This document shows positions 31,446 through 45,060 of a DNA stretch of 64,000 bases, one piece after another; the stretch's first letter is position 1, and every line of letters starts with the position of its first letter. The stretch is from Timema cristinae (Eukaryota; Arthropoda; Insecta; Phasmatodea; Timematidae), in contig JBCFYV010000012.1 in the NCBI GenBank assembly GCA_039000515.1, forward strand, positions 40,375,429-40,439,428. The letters are read 5' to 3'. A program made the position numbers and the translations under genes. The notes beneath the pieces were generated by a model. That model searched no databases. It was not told the origin of the DNA and was given only the letters and a program-made list of their open reading frames with translations.

Positions 31446-31600
31446 ACCAGTGGCTCCGTGGTCTAGAATGTCAGACAGGATAACAACGGAATCGATTAAC
31501 GGGAGATGGAGAAGTCTAGATTTGAATATCGACCGCATGTCTTTTTGGTAGTTTTTCACATGATTAATATTAGGGAAAACTTGAGTAAAATTATTCCACA
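31446..31600 (+). repeat. Decayed tRNA-like SINE head
   Basis: CAGTGGCTCCGTGGTCTAG followed by a family B-like order of blocks, strongly decayed. No tail. Confidence 0.4.
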
Positions 31601-31714
31601 CTAGCTCTCACTTCCTGGCCCTTAGATTGGGCCACTTATTACCATGTGCTAAAACGTATAAACGAACAAAAACATACACACTCGTGAGCTTGTGGACTAA
31701 ACTTCAAGCAAGCT

Positions 31715-31915
31715 CTTCTAGTCTGGTTCACTGGTGGTACAGAGGTCGGGACTACTCGAATCCCGCCTTGGTGAGACGAGACAAGATTTTCCTGAATGAT
31801 TTCATTCCCTCTCTATTCACATAAAAGTATACTTATCTTGGCCTTACACCCAATAATGTTGTCAAATAGGAATAGCCCTGCTTTGTAGTAGGGCGCGATG
31901 CAAAAATGAACTTAT
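31715..31915 (+). repeat. SINE, family B-like, decayed
   Basis: Box-like TCACTGGTGGTACAGAGG and ACTCGAATCCCGCC, then a body with TTTTCCTGAATGATTTC, and a tail GTAGTAGGGCGCGATGC resembling the family B tail. Confidence 0.6.
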
Positions 31916-34814
31916 TGTTAACAACATTATTATCTAAATAAAGTAGTCGCTTTGAGTTAATTTTATGGATTGATAACTTGATAGGGGAGAAAAATGAGAA
32001 AAAATCTCCAAAAATATTTCATTTGCCTATAATGCACATCGCTAGTTTGATTCCCATAGAAATCGATAGTTTGCAATGACATTAATTTATAACGTTACGC
32101 AAGCGTTGATTGGCTCAGGATGAAATATAGATTAATAAACAGGAACTGATTTGTTTGAATAATTTCACATGTGAAACATCAACAGTCCTAGGAAAGGCTA
32201 CGATTTATATAGGCAATTATTTTTTACTAATCTCGTTTAACACAGCGATTATTAACAACATAATATTTAGCTGAATCCACACGAGGGTTTAAAACGTTGC
32301 CGGTGAATCTTTTCACACTACATGTAGAGATGGGGACCAATACATTAATTTAATTTTGAAACAATTTATACGGGCGTGAAAAACGCGAATGGGTACACTT
32401 GATAACATAACTTGGTGAACTGAAGTAGTATATTTGAGGTGGGAATAAACTTTTTGAATATTTAAACGGTTTTTTTCCCATTCAGAATTGAAAATATTCG
32501 GCTATGTTTTTAATAGACTATTGTTTTATTGGTATTGATAAAACAAACCAAATTTTTGCACGGCTACCGAGAATAAGAAGACATAGTTTTATTAGAATTG
32601 TCACAGGTGATTAAACGTGGGTTTTCCATGTGACACCAAAAAGCACGCAACCGTTTATGTATTGGAGGTGTATAGACTCACTCACTCAAGCAGACTCTGT
32701 CCAGTAGAAGAACCACGTGTACCGCGTTCTGGAACGTTAAGGGATATTAGTTTGGGAAAGTTAGGTCACAAGACAAATAAAATCAAATATGATATATGAG
32801 CTATGAAACTTTGAAGAAGCTGTGGTGCGTGATACAGAGCTAAAGGTTTGGCCTATTGGACGTGAGAGAAGTAGGAGTATCGCCGCAGGACAAAGCGTGT
32901 CATAACACCACGACAGATTCTTGACACATTTGACTGTGACTTGTGGGTTACTAGACCTACCATCACCCCACACCTGCTCCCTATAGATCAAACCTGGAGT
33001 CAAGAGACTGTCATCTCTTCCTGTTAATAAATAGCTTTCGTGCCTGTGATAAGTTCAACAGGGACGATAATATTAAGGAGAGCTTTGATAACTGGTTCAA
33101 GTCACAGGCGGTCGACTTAAATGGACAGGGTGTACAAAATGTTGTGACATATTACTAAAAGTTCCTCAATATAGGTGACTGTTATTATCTTGAAAAGAAG
33201 ATCAAAAATATACAATTTGATGAAATTATATATTTAAAAAAAAGTATTTATTTTAATAGCCAAACAGTACATACTTTCGGGATGCGTCTTGTTTCTATCG
33301 AGAGGGAATGCTGCCAATTACATGACTTTATGCCTAAATATATGAAATTGGTTATATTAAATTTTAAAACTGTAAAAAAGTTTCTTTATATTTGAATCTG
33401 ACTGTAGAAGAAATTGCATAATGTTATTCAAAATTTAGTTAGAAAAAAGTTCATCTTCGAGATGCATTTGATCAATCTTCACTGTGTTATAATGTTTGAA
33501 CAGAATGTCCGGATCCTACGATTAAGCTCAGTCAGAAGCACTTTAACTAGAGGCCCCAGTTTCATCTCTTGAAATGGTGCAAAACAAATTTATCATCTGT
33601 GAAATAAGGGTCAGCCTTTTCACCCTGGTGATTGACGGCCAACAGTTGGGTGATAGTATGTGCTAGGGTTGGCAGTGTGTGGGTGAGCTACATCATGAGC
33701 AACTACCTGTAATTTTAACGATAGTGACATTTAGTTATGTTAGTCCAACGACATATTCCATGTGCCCACCAACTTGGAGATTCAAACTTAAGATATGAAT
33801 TATTATATATTAATTCATAGATAACAACGCGGTTAGTCGAATTATGAAAGCCCACATCGGTGACCACGTGGTTTAAAATTTCACTCTTGCAGTATACTGG
33901 ATTACAGGGGATGATGAAATTGGAAACTTGATATTTATTATTATATGAAGAAAGGATGCTTTGGAAAGGTATAGAACAAAGAATAGTGAACATAGTAGTC
34001 CATATACTTAGACATGATAGTTTGATGAAGATAGTTATAGAAGATGTGGAAAGCAGAAATTGAAAAGCAAGACCAAGGCTGATTTAGCTGCATGAATCAA
34101 ATAGTGGACGATGTTGGCAGAAGCAGGTTACAATTTTTTTTTTAAATGGGCCCAGGATAGGCACAAGTAGAGAGCTGCAGCAAAACAATATCAAGGTTGA
34201 TTACCTAGTGATAATGATGATTTATTTGAAAATAATATTTTGTAAATATATTTCCACCCTTCCTCTGCAATAATGCGGTTACATTTCCTGTGATTTCGTA
34301 CTCTCTTCTCTCAACCCCAATAGTTTAAAAATACAGATAGTTTGGATGTGTAGTAAAACGTGAGTCATAGATAAATTCAAAAGTTATGGAGAGCCTTTTA
34401 TATATAATGGAATTGCGGTATAAAAACACATTTATATTTACATAAGTCGCTAACATAAGAATATTATATTCATATGTCAAATAACGTATCTGAAGCTGTA
34501 ATATTTTACCAGATATTGTCAATAACGGTCAAACTATTGCTATAAGAGAGCTAAACTTTGTCACAATATATCATACGTATTGCGCTTGCACACAAATGTA
34601 ACATTTCTAATTTGACACATTTTAATGTTTGAGAAGGGCTTTATATGGAATTCTGTAAACATTACAAAACACATCGAAACAGAACATGAAATATTTACTC
34701 AAATAAATATTCTGCAGATATACGAGTAAATACAAAGGATAATTTTGATTTAAATAATTTTTTCCTAAATAAACCTCGGGATCTATCACTCATATACTAT
34801 CCACTCTTATATTG
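31916..34814. other. AT-rich intergenic DNA
   Basis: No gene recognised. A SINE family B-like head fragment lies at 33848-33910. The frames at 32617-33003 fall in a slightly GC-richer patch but show no known domain. Confidence 0.5.
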
Positions 34815-36180
34815 TCACACACACACACAATACACATTCATGCATGCACTCACTATCACATTTTCCAACACTCAAACTATAAAAATCCCAAACACTCGTA
34901 TACACTTTCACATGGGCATACATAACAATATCAGTTCCTATCATTTCTTTTAAAATTTATATATTACTGCTAATTGGCACTCTCCCCTCTTCATGGGCCT
35001 TAATTCTTACCATGAATTACATTATAATATCACATTTTCACGAGTTATATAATTATAATGATAATTTAAAAATCATTAATTAACTCACTAGCACTCACTT
35101 TAACATTCAAATACACTCAAATACACACTCATATGCACACACTAACATACATGCACTCACGACACCCTATTTACTCACTCATAGGCACACCCTATTCACT
35201 CACTCATATACACACACTCACATTCACTAACATAATTCACTCACACACCCACACACTAGATCTCTACATACACAAATTCACTCATTCACTTACCATTCAC
35301 ACAAACTTACTCACTCACTCACTCACTCACTCACTCACTCACTCACCCCTCATCACCACTCACCACACACACACACACACACTCATTTAGTCACATACAC
35401 ATAAGCACTAGCTTACACGCACACACTCACATACACATACACTATTATTGATTCATCCTAAGCTGAGACCTGATGTAAACAAAGCCACGTTGAAGTCTAT
35501 GCTCTGATTTGCTACTAATCGGACTTTCACTGGTAGCCTTTCACTAAATAGTCCCTTCTATATTTTGTATTAAACTTGTTTTAAAATAACATTAAAAATT
35601 ATTATAACTAAAATCCTCATTTAATTTGATTTAGAAATTATACTTTAAGCTTTGCCATCGCTGTTCGAATACCAACAAACTCTTGACTCAGCGTTGAGGA
35701 ACCCCATGGTACAGTCCTTACCACATGTTAACGTCAACGATCAGCAACGATCACTAAACAGTTATTCTCGGCAGTGTTAAAGTGACGGTTGTGAGTGTTG
35801 AGGGATTCCCGTGTATTTATGGCGTTCGCTGAGTTTGGTCCGAGTTTTGTTAAACATAAGACAGGAAATTTAAAAGCATTTAAAAAATACAAAAAATTGT
35901 TGTGACTTACTTTGCTATGGTACTAACCATACATGTTCACGGCTGTTTAAAATATTGCACTAGTATTCCACCAATCATGTAGGCCCTTCGCGTAGTGATA
36001 TGTAAATATTTATTTACTTCAGGTCTTGGGTTAGGATGAATCAATATCTCACTCACATACACTCGCGCACACACACACTCATTATCTCACATATACACTC
36101 GCATTATAAACACACGCCCTCAAAATAATCCCATTCACACTCATCACACTCACAATATTGACACAGTCATTCACGCAATG
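34815..36180 (+). repeat. (CA)n and (TCAC)n cryptic satellite tract, interrupted
   Basis: A long C/A/T-biased, G-poor tract of CACA and ACTC units, with an uninterrupted (TCAC)n run at 35308-35346. It is split by the TIR element at 35446-36046 and resumes at 36047-36180. The 85-codon His/Thr-rich frame at 35133-35390 is a repeat translation, not a gene. Confidence 0.8.
35446..36046. mobile_element. TIR element (MITE-like) inserted in the microsatellite
   Basis: Ends are inverted repeats of about 38 bp: TATTGATTCATCCTAA... at the left and its complement ...TTAGGATGAATCAATA at the right, with continuing matches through GACCTGA and AAATAAA/AACAAA. If the element starts at TTGATTC, both sides are flanked by TA, suggesting a Tc1/mariner-type target. 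There is no transposase frame, so it is non-autonomous. Confidence 0.7.
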
Positions 36181-36732
36181 ATTACTTACAAAATTTGGGT
36201 CGCTTATTCACCCTAAGATCCTTCAAACTATTTTCTATTGGCACTAAAACTTTTATACGTAAATTAAATTTGAGATCTATGACTTGAGAAACATCACCGG
36301 GGACAGACTGTATAGGCAATAGTGCTCATTTGATTATTAAAAACCCATAATCCTTTTTGTGCCTCCTCCTCTCAAAATCATCGAGTGCTGGACCGGGATT
36401 CAATTCTGTCTTCAAATACTAGTTGGGGCTACGGGGATTACAATTTTATTTCACTAGTATTAGATTATATTTTTTAATCTATTAATCGAAACAATTTTAA
36501 GTGGCAATTAAAAGTTTAATAAATCAAAATTTGCCTCTCGCAGATTGGCTCAATATGTAGAGTGGGAAGGCTGGTGGTTGAAATTACCATCCCGAAGGCA
36601 TCTAACCAGCAAAATGGAAGCAATCGTCTAATTTCTGGTCATCAAAAATGGTTTCCGATACCCAAAATTTTGGTTCTAAAGGTGGTTTACTTACCAATTT
36701 AGTCCTTACAATATTAATTATTTAATTGCTAT

Positions 36733-37038
36733 AGGTGACCTGGTGGGTGGTCCAGGGTTGGTGTTTCAGACTTCTATATTGGGGCCCGGGGTTCAATCCT
36801 TGGTCCCGGCAATATTTATCTGATTTCCAAATCCTTCCTTCTGACAGGACGTGTATTAATCACAACTTGTGAATGTGGGGAGTTCCAGGCCTCCACCGTG
36901 GTTCGGATCCCACGTTAAACTGCAGGTCCTCTATTTGATATCACTATCACCCTACCATTTCACATTAGCGTAAGTGCGTATAACCCAAATGGGCAGTAGG
37001 ACGCGGTGCTAATTATAATAATATTATTTAATAATAAT
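36733..37038 (+). repeat. SINE family A, full length, long subtype
   Basis: Plus-strand copy with head, box B-like GGGGTTCAATCC, the long body form (GTGTATTAATCACAACTTGTG), the tail CAGTAGGACGCGGTGCTAAT and an AT-rich 3' tract. Confidence 0.87.
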
Positions 37039-37109
37039 TGCTATATCTTGTATCTGGGCTAAGCGGAGCAGATTTGAAAACTCAGGGTTCAAATCCCAAT
37101 ATTTAGTAA

Positions 37110-37440
37110 AGCCACTTCAGTTGAACTAAGTGGTCTTGGGGTAAAGTGTTCGTCTTAGGACCCGACATTCTTGGATTCAAAACCAACCTGGGTCAACAGA
37201 TTGTTCTTAAGGGTAAAAATCCGTTGCATAACTTCCTTCAGCGGACAAGTAAGGCCGTCGTCGGTTCCATGTGGATTGTGACTTGTAATAAAACCCAGGA
37301 GCATATGTGAAAAAACATTTCTCTGCAAAATTGTTAATCTCTTTTGCTCTCGTTCATAAAAACTATTGTGTGTTAATATAATCAGTCGGCTCAGAAAGTA
37401 CACGTAAAATACCTCAACCAATAATAATAATAATAATAAT
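37110..37440 (+). repeat. SINE family C, full length
   Basis: The tRNA-like head AACTAAGTGGTCTTGGGGTA is followed by a box B-like TTGGATTCAAAACC, a body, then the family C tail ATAATCAGTCGGCTCAGAAA, and (AAT)n. The tail matches 52783-53015. Confidence 0.7.
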
Positions 37441-39149
37441 GAGAATGAGAATTCAAATACTACTTAATAAAGTAAAACATTTACACACCATTAAGGGGCT
37501 ATTGAAGCATTGATATGCGTTGCTGAAGTTCAGAGATTCCACGTTATTGAAGTTTTTTTTTTTAAATTCAAAATATAGTCAACACCAAAGTAGGTGAAGA
37601 GTATTAGCATGTATCTATGGGATTAAAAACCTTACATTTAAAGTTTTATATTTAAAAAAACAATAAAATGTGACATTATATAATTTTTCAAAGTTGTTTC
37701 ACGTTGAGTATTGCAGTTCTAAGATCAAAATACAATCATATAAATAAAAACATTTTACCTAGATTTACTCAAATAAATAAAGCCATTTTTTAAAAGGGAC
37801 ACAACAAAAATGTCTAAGTTCTTAAGGATTGTTTTAGTCTTTTTTATTCTCATTGATGTAATTACCGAAGGAAATAAAGAATTATGAGATTCTTTCTGTT
37901 TAAGTAGGTGTTTCCTTTAAGGTATCAAACCTTTTTGAAATTACTTATTTAGAGCGTGTGGGTATTTGGGGTTTGAGGATCCAGCACACGTAGGTTGATC
38001 GAACCATTTTTTTTTTCCTCATCCCAAATGTGTTCTAACGGTAGACCTATACTATTTTTACTATACATGTGTAATTTCCTACGTGCCCTTTTTGAACATA
38101 CGTCCTGGCATAGTTACCCAATAAACATGATTTGATGCATATGTTAGCGTGTTTGTCTTTGAATATATGTATAAATGTGCAGATAATATGAGGCTTACAC
38201 ATTTTGTACACGTGCCTACCAGTGCAGCTTGTTCTATTACCAATCCTTATTTCTTAAAATAACTAACCAATTAAAATATTATAATTTACCAAAACGTAAA
38301 AACATACGTAGCATATAGGGAGGTAAAGGGTGACGTGAAATCTTACGATCCCTTACGTAGGAGAGAGGATGGTAAAAAAAGCATGTAAAAAGTTCTTAAT
38401 TTAAGGACAGCCTCATAGTGTGAGCAATATTCGCTAACCACGCGTTCCATTACAACATCATCCCTTTCTGCAGTTAACGATTCACTTTACTCCACCAGAG
38501 CTAAGTGTCAGCATGGGAAAGCATGGTTGTTTAGTCTAGATAATATATTTGCATAATTTTCATTTTAAACTCGTTTCAAGTATAGTAGTAGGGTTGTTGC
38601 TTATGTTAATGACGTAGCCAACACATTATTATTAGGTCGACAACCACCCCACCAAACCTCTCAGACAAAGAGGACTCGATGGGAAAGTGGCAGATGCATC
38701 GGTTCGAAAACCGACCAAGGAAAGCATTGGTGACCGTCTAACAATGCGGTCGTACAAGCTTACAAAGGCTTCGATCGTTGTCTTTAGGAGCTACAATCTG
38801 TACTTACTGGAGTCTAAAATGTTAAAAAGGGCTTATCTTACAATTTTAAATGCAATTTTGAGTAGTTAAAATATGAAGAAATAAATATGCTACAAACCTA
38901 GTTATTGTTAGTAAGTTGTTTTTTAAGAAAACAAAAAAATATATATATTAAAATATTGTTACTGCACTTTGTCATTGTGACATTTTTGAATCGTTAAAAA
39001 AGACATGCACAGCCAAACAACTTTATTCTTTAAAGTTTTTTCTATGGCCATACTTTTTTATTCTCTTTGGATTGGAGCTTCTTGGAGAAAATTAACCAAT
39101 AAAGTACATTTAAGCATAACAGGATAATTTAAATACGTAATTGGTATTG
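37441..39149. other. AT-rich intergenic DNA
   Basis: No gene or repeat recognised. Confidence 0.55.
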
Positions 39150-40215
39150 GTTGTTATAGATGTATAAGAGGCATCATTATAGCGTGGATTGAAATGCAGT
39201 TTGGAAAGCGATGGAGGAGGCAGAAGTGGAAGAGGAGTGGTAATGAGAGTGAAAAGCATGTGTGAGGATAACAGAGTTGTGTTAAGATGGAGAGTGGAAG
39301 GACAGAGTGGTTCCATATAAAAAAATTGAGTGAAGCAGAGGAGTGCCCTTTTACCATTACTATTTGTAATGAACAAAGTGGCAGGAAAACTTGGGGAGGA
39401 AAAAGTGAGAACCATAATGTGTGATGATGACTAGGTTTGGGGGATAAGGAAGAAGAAGTACAGGAACAGTTACAAAAATGGAATGAGGAAATAAAAGAGT
39501 GTGGAATGAAATCTAGCATGGCAAAGTTTAAAGTGATCGTAATTACAAGGAAGAATTTCAAACCTAATAAAGCTATAAGGTTGGACGAGTAGTTATGAGA
39601 AAAGTACAGACATAAAAATAACTTAAAAGTGGGATTGAGGAGAAAGGTGGAAGTAAAGAGGATTTAATGAGAAGAGGACAGCAGTGAGAGGTGTTCTTTA
39701 GGTGCTTAAGAGATCTGCTATGGAGAAGAGAATCCCCTTGAAGTGTAATGAAGTACTGTATTGGGCATAATTTTGACCTATTGTCACACATACAGCAGAC
39801 ACATGGATATTGAATGTAAGAGAAACTAGCTAGGAGAGTGGAGGCCATGGGAATGAAGTTTATGAGGATCATGTTAAATTTCACAAGTAGAAACAAGTTT
39901 AGGAATGAAGTTATCTGGGGAAGAGTTTGGGTACAATCAGTATATAAAATAGTAGAGAAAGCCAGGCTATATGATATGGGAATGTCATGAGGATGGAAAA
40001 AGATCGGATGCCGAAGAAAGTATTGGAAATGAAGTATGTGGGGAAAAGACCACCGGGGAGGCTAAGAAGGAGATGGGTGAAGCAGATAACAGAGTGTGTT
40101 CAGGCGAGAGGTGAAAAATGAAAGAATTCAAAGGAGGAAGAGTGGTAGAAGGATAAAGGAAAATGGAGGCATTTTTCTAAAGTAACCCAGTTACAGGCTG
40201 GGAACAGTTGATGAT
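39150..40215 (+). pseudogene. Degraded LINE (non-LTR retrotransposon) reverse transcriptase
   Basis: Reading the plus strand across frameshifts gives the 3' half of a LINE ORF2. Near 39320-39410 there is VKQRSALLPLLFVM followed by IMCDDD, which stands where the family has GVKQGSALSPLLF and YADD. Further on, about 39985-40080, there is a stretch of the type RMEKDRMPKK...GKRPPGRLRRRW, the conserved C-terminal region of many insect LINEs. Several stops and frameshifts break it, and the catalytic YADD tyrosine and alanine are altered, so it is inactive. Clade not assigned. The antisense frames at 39110-39896 are shadows. Confidence 0.75.
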
Positions 40216-42616
40216 AATTATGAGGAATGGGTATTGAATTAATTTGTTAAGTATGTTTTTTTATCAAAACATTATGCGCCTAATTAAGCTCTTGATATTT
40301 GTTAAAATTTTCAAAACAATTAACAATGTAAAATGCACGTTGTAAAGTATTCTGGTATTGTAACTATACCTCAAAAACATGAATATAATCCATATAAATA
40401 GTTATCAAATCTTACTAAGGGATTATGCATTGAATGCTGAAATTTATGCTAAAATCATACAAAAAAAAATTTCAGTGTTATGCATGCAAAGAATGCCAGT
40501 TTTGAGGTTAAACGTATTAGTATGTCTCTAATAGATTAAAAATTTACGGTAAACATTTTGATCAAATACCTTATGAAACTAATACTGGACAATTGTATAC
40601 TTTTCTTGCAAAAAAGTGAAGGTGCTGCCCTCTCACGCGAATCAGCTGATTTAACATAGACTGCAATGGTTAAACTTATGTAAATGATTTAAAAAATTAT
40701 ATTTTTCTGAAGAATTATAATTACTATCTCAAATAATATGGCTGGTGGTATCTGTGCGATATATAATTGCTACAATCACAGCATTTAAAACTGCTCTGAA
40801 TCGTATTTTTGATTTCCAAGAGACATCATCTTGTAGGTTGACTTTGTTTACACTTTTGATTATAAACTGTATTACTTTGTATGGTAGGTTGCGAGCATAG
40901 TTCATTACATTTATATTTATTAACAATTTAAACATTAGTGTGTACACAGTTCACACAGAGAGCATTGAATTAAACTAAAAACTAGCCCATATCATTTTGG
41001 GTATGCGGCTCAATCCTAGCATACCCAGAGAATACGCCACTGCTTTAGGCCAGTTAAATCACCAACACTCAATAAACACTAGCCAAATCCTCACTATCAA
41101 CAAAATGCATTGAACTTAATTGATGGTGATGTGTCAGGGGATACTTTTTATAACTCACTTTAAAACTGCAAAAGAACACCTACTTAATTTAAATACAAAC
41201 AAATCAATTAAACTACAGTTGTACCTGAATTAATCTAAAATAAAAAAATCAATAGCAAAAAAATACTATTATAAATAAATAAATTTAAATGTATGCTATA
41301 AAATATGAAATTTTACTGTTTTCAAGTATAAACAAGATCTACGTTCTCGAGATTGTGATGGATCTTGGGCGTTTACTGTGCATTCTAAGTGAAAAAATCT
41401 ATTACAATTGTTATGTATATCCAATTTTGTACATGTTTGTTATGTATATCCAATTTTGTACATGTTTGTTTAACCGAGACCACAACGAAAAGATTGAATG
41501 GATTCGGGGAATTGGTTTAAAATTGTTATTTAGATGTTAAAACCATGAATTTAAATTTTAGATTTTATACTATGGGTAGTTTATTGTTGATTTATTTTTG
41601 AAAACTAAAGTTTTTGAAAATGGCTATAATGATTTTCATCAAAGTGGATGCATGAGTAATGTTTAACATAGTAAATGACATTGTGTACTAGATTTCTGTT
41701 GAATAAAAATATAATGGTAGTTCAATCATATCAATTATTCAAAATTTAAAACTTAACTTAAATGTCTGCAAAAAGTTGTTTTAAAATGTGGAATTGAGAA
41801 TGCGTTTATGTTAAAACTAATAATACTGACCACTTGTTTTTTGGAGAAAAATCAATAGACGGATAGGAACCTGATACCGATTCTCGAAAATATGCACTAT
41901 ACTATAATATACCATGTATAAATGTGTAAACGATTGTGTCTTACCATTTATTAAATACATAATAATACCTTACTTTTGTTCAAATTTCTTCACAATGAAT
42001 TAAAAACTATTTTTATTTTATTTTTACTATACTATGTATAGGCATAGGTTGACCAAAATCGATGGAGATTAATTAGTTTTTATAGACTAGTAGAATCTCG
42101 AAAATATAAAGGTAACAGCGTGAAATTGTACTATTTATTTGCAGCAATTGTTTATCATTCTGATTAATTTTATTTGTATGCATGGCACAATTAGGGTAAA
42201 GGTAAAAATATTGGGCCACCTAATAAATAAAAAATGATATCTAGCAAAAGTGTAAAATTATCTAGGAATTAATCTTGTCATTATATTTATACTTTATTAA
42301 CATATTTACTACTTTTTTAATCAATTCAACGACTTTATTTGTTAGTTTAAAATAATTACAGGCTTCAGTATAGCCAATGGTCCAATTTAGGAACTGGGCC
42401 CCTAAATTGAACCCCCTATTCTAAATATTTTACCACCATATAAAATAAAAGTCTATACTAAACTGGGAGATAATTATTTGTGACAATATTAAGTTTTACA
42501 CATTTTGCAGCGATACTACATAATATTATTATTTTAGAGTATATTTAGCATAAAGGTTTAAATGTAAATGAAAAAGAATTTGGCGAAAATGTTTTATAAA
42601 ATAAGTCACTAAATAT
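40216..42616. other. AT-rich intergenic DNA
   Basis: Only the 29-bp tandem duplication at 41411 stands out. The 83-codon frame at 41289-41540 spans it and is unsupported. Confidence 0.55.
41411..41468 (+). repeat. Two tandem 29-bp units
   Basis: TTATGTATATCCAATTTTGT... occurs twice back to back without a mismatch (41411-41439 and 41440-41468). A recent local duplication. Confidence 0.9.
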
Positions 42617-43736
42617 TTACATGCAGTCTTGGCATACCTTTTTTTTCTCAGCATTGACTCCTACACATGTTTGGTGGAACCATATTCTACTCTTCATGTA
42701 ATGAATCGTGTCCATCATATCTGATTTACCACAAATGCCACAGTACCAACTATCACTTGCACTACTAGATTTGTGAAAAGTTAGTTTTTTGCTTTGTGCT
42801 TTAGCAGAAGACATCGTGAAGCTTAATTTGAATTTATTTTGCAAATAATCCTTGTAGGGACTGCTTGTTATAATCTTGACTGATGTGGTTTCCCTCCTTT
42901 TATTTCTAGCTAGTGCTGGGATGGGGGAATTTTTTTAACTAAGACAGAAGGGATCTGTAAACCAGGAGCTTGAACAAGATTCAGACAAGGGGTAGAAGTT
43001 GATGGTTTCGAATTTGTAGATGATCTTTCAAGTGTAGTATTGGCTAGAAAATCATATGTATTTTCTGGTTGCTTAAGATGATCAATGGTCGCCGGAGCAA
43101 AGTCAGATTCCTGGAGGACATCTATATTAAGTGGCCAAATTCATGTTTTAGAAAATCCATTAAGTTACTGTGACCGCTTTCTCATAGGCCTCACCCAGTA
43201 GGATTGAAACTTGGAATTGGGTTATATTTTGTGATGCGTGAAGCCATTTGTTTGCTGATTTATTAATTATAATAGATATTGGTCTGAAGAATGACACATC
43301 ACATGGTTGCAAACGATGTGTTGTATGAGCTGGCAAAGCGAACATGATGATGCCGCCTTCCCAAGCTAGTGTTATCGCTTTCAGGTTCCTTGTACGAGTG
43401 GAATGACCAGAAAGAAACAACAACACTTTTTTATTTATATTTGGTTTCACTATTACTATAAAATGCTGAAGCCACATAACGAACAATTCACTGGTGATCC
43501 ATCCACTTTCAGAAAATGAGAAAAGAGTTCCAGGAGGGGCACCTGTTTTGAGCTAATCTTTAAGCTGTTGAACGCCCAAATTTTTGTTCAGACTCTTTAG
43601 CATTTATGTTTTTACCATCAAGCTTCCTCTTCAGTGTTTCTTTAGGTACGTTATAAAATTTAGCCAATTCATTTAAGCCTGCTTCCCCATTTAGGTAAGC
43701 AGTTAAATTTCCATATCTTCTTCTCCCACGAACCAT
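42617..43736 (-). pseudogene. pogo/Tigger-like DDE transposase remnant, internally deleted
   Basis: Three parts of a Tc1/mariner-superfamily transposase lie in order on the minus strand. 43560-43736 encodes 58 residues beginning MVRGRRRYGN with a psq-type helix-turn-helix (ELAKFYNVPKETLKRKL) that would bind the terminal repeats. Then comes the C-terminal half of the catalytic domain, about 43160-43545: LFVMWLQHF, LSGHSTRTRN, LPAHTTHRLQPCDVSFF. Next, IWPLNIDV near 43120. Last, 42617-42844 encodes a PHD-like Cys/His finger (WYCGICGKS...WFHQTCVGV...VCQDCM). The N-terminal catalytic half is missing, and the DGHS aspartate is S, so it cannot transpose. Frames differ between parts. The family call rests on these motifs together. 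Confidence 0.8.
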
Positions 43737-44744
43737 CCTTGCGTTTCTTTGTCATTCTATAAATTACAAAAACATACGGTAACCAAATCTTTACGCTCAA
43801 ACTATGCCATGTGTTATAAAAATTACTATAGCTATTTAATTTATTTTGTGTGAGAATTTAATTAGGGTTGTATTTTCAGCTCATAGTAAGATAAAACTGG
43901 TCTATGTAAAAATATGATAGGACCATTAGAATAAATGATATATATTAATAAATACAACTAAAGTAATATATTACTATTAATCTTAATCCATATCCATTAT
44001 ATGCCTTACTCGTATGATACATAAAAATCATAGAAAAATAATGTAGGTATTAAATTAAATAGATTTTTAAATTTAATCAATTAGTCATTTGAGAGTTGAG
44101 AGAGAAAGAAGTTCTTATATTGAACCAGTCCAATATAAGGGACGCCAGCCATTTCAAATTAGGAGATCGGTCATTTTGGTTTAATCTGTCTCTAAGAGGC
44201 GGGACAAAGCATAATGGAATCAAAGTCAGCATCATATTTATCACATTAAATTACTCTGAAAGTTCATAATAGACTAAAGACAGTATATACTTACATGTCA
44301 CCTGACAAGCTTAGCAATAAGCACTGAAAGTTATGTTAAAAGATCATCAAAAACATGTTGTTTTTTTTTGTTTTGAAACACAAACTACGGCTGCAATTAC
44401 ATAATAGATATTAAGAAGAATTTTCGGGTCACTGCTTAAATAATTTTCCAAATAACACCACACCAGATCCCTTAAATATTAAGGTGGTCAATTTAAGAGA
44501 CGGTCCATTATAGGGCACTTTCCCTTATATTTATTAATAATTATACGTAGATAAGTATTATTGCTATACTTTTTTCATAATGTATTAAACCCATTCAGTT
44601 ATACTCATACATTATATATGGTAGTGGTAGTTTTTAGGATAATGAAGGTAAGTTTTTAGAGAAAATTTACAAACCTTTTCATGGAGAGGGAAAGGGAAAA
44701 ACACTTTAAAAATCACCAGTAAAAAATACATTCTTTTACATCCA

Positions 44745-45060
44745 GTATAGATTTGAATCTCAACCTACAATTTTATGTAATATTTGTCGCATCTAAAGGC
44801 AATTGCTTTTTATTTGGAGAATTATTCAATACATTTTATTTGGTTATTCGACTGGCACTGAGATTTAAATTAACGGGTACGATTCACGGAAAGACAAAAA
44901 CCAACCCCTTAAATTTTGCATCTTCCCTCGTCACAGTGATAAATCAACTGTTAAATGATTGGGTGCTCTCATTTGTAGAGTTAATCGAGTTTATTATTCG
45001 TTTGTAGAGATAAAAATTTGATTTCAACAGTAAAAGTCATATGCTTGTTATTGTAGTTTC
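44745..45060 (+). repeat. Possible decayed SINE family C
   Basis: CTTCCCTCGTCACAGTGATA and nearby ATCAACTGTTAAATGATTGG match the family C body order seen at 52880 and 55450. The remainder is too decayed to align by eye. The 84-codon frame at 44753-45007 lies inside it. Confidence 0.4.

Noticed and set aside
35308..35346. CRISPR-like short repeats
   Set aside because: A continuous tetranucleotide microsatellite without spacers, in a eukaryotic genome.
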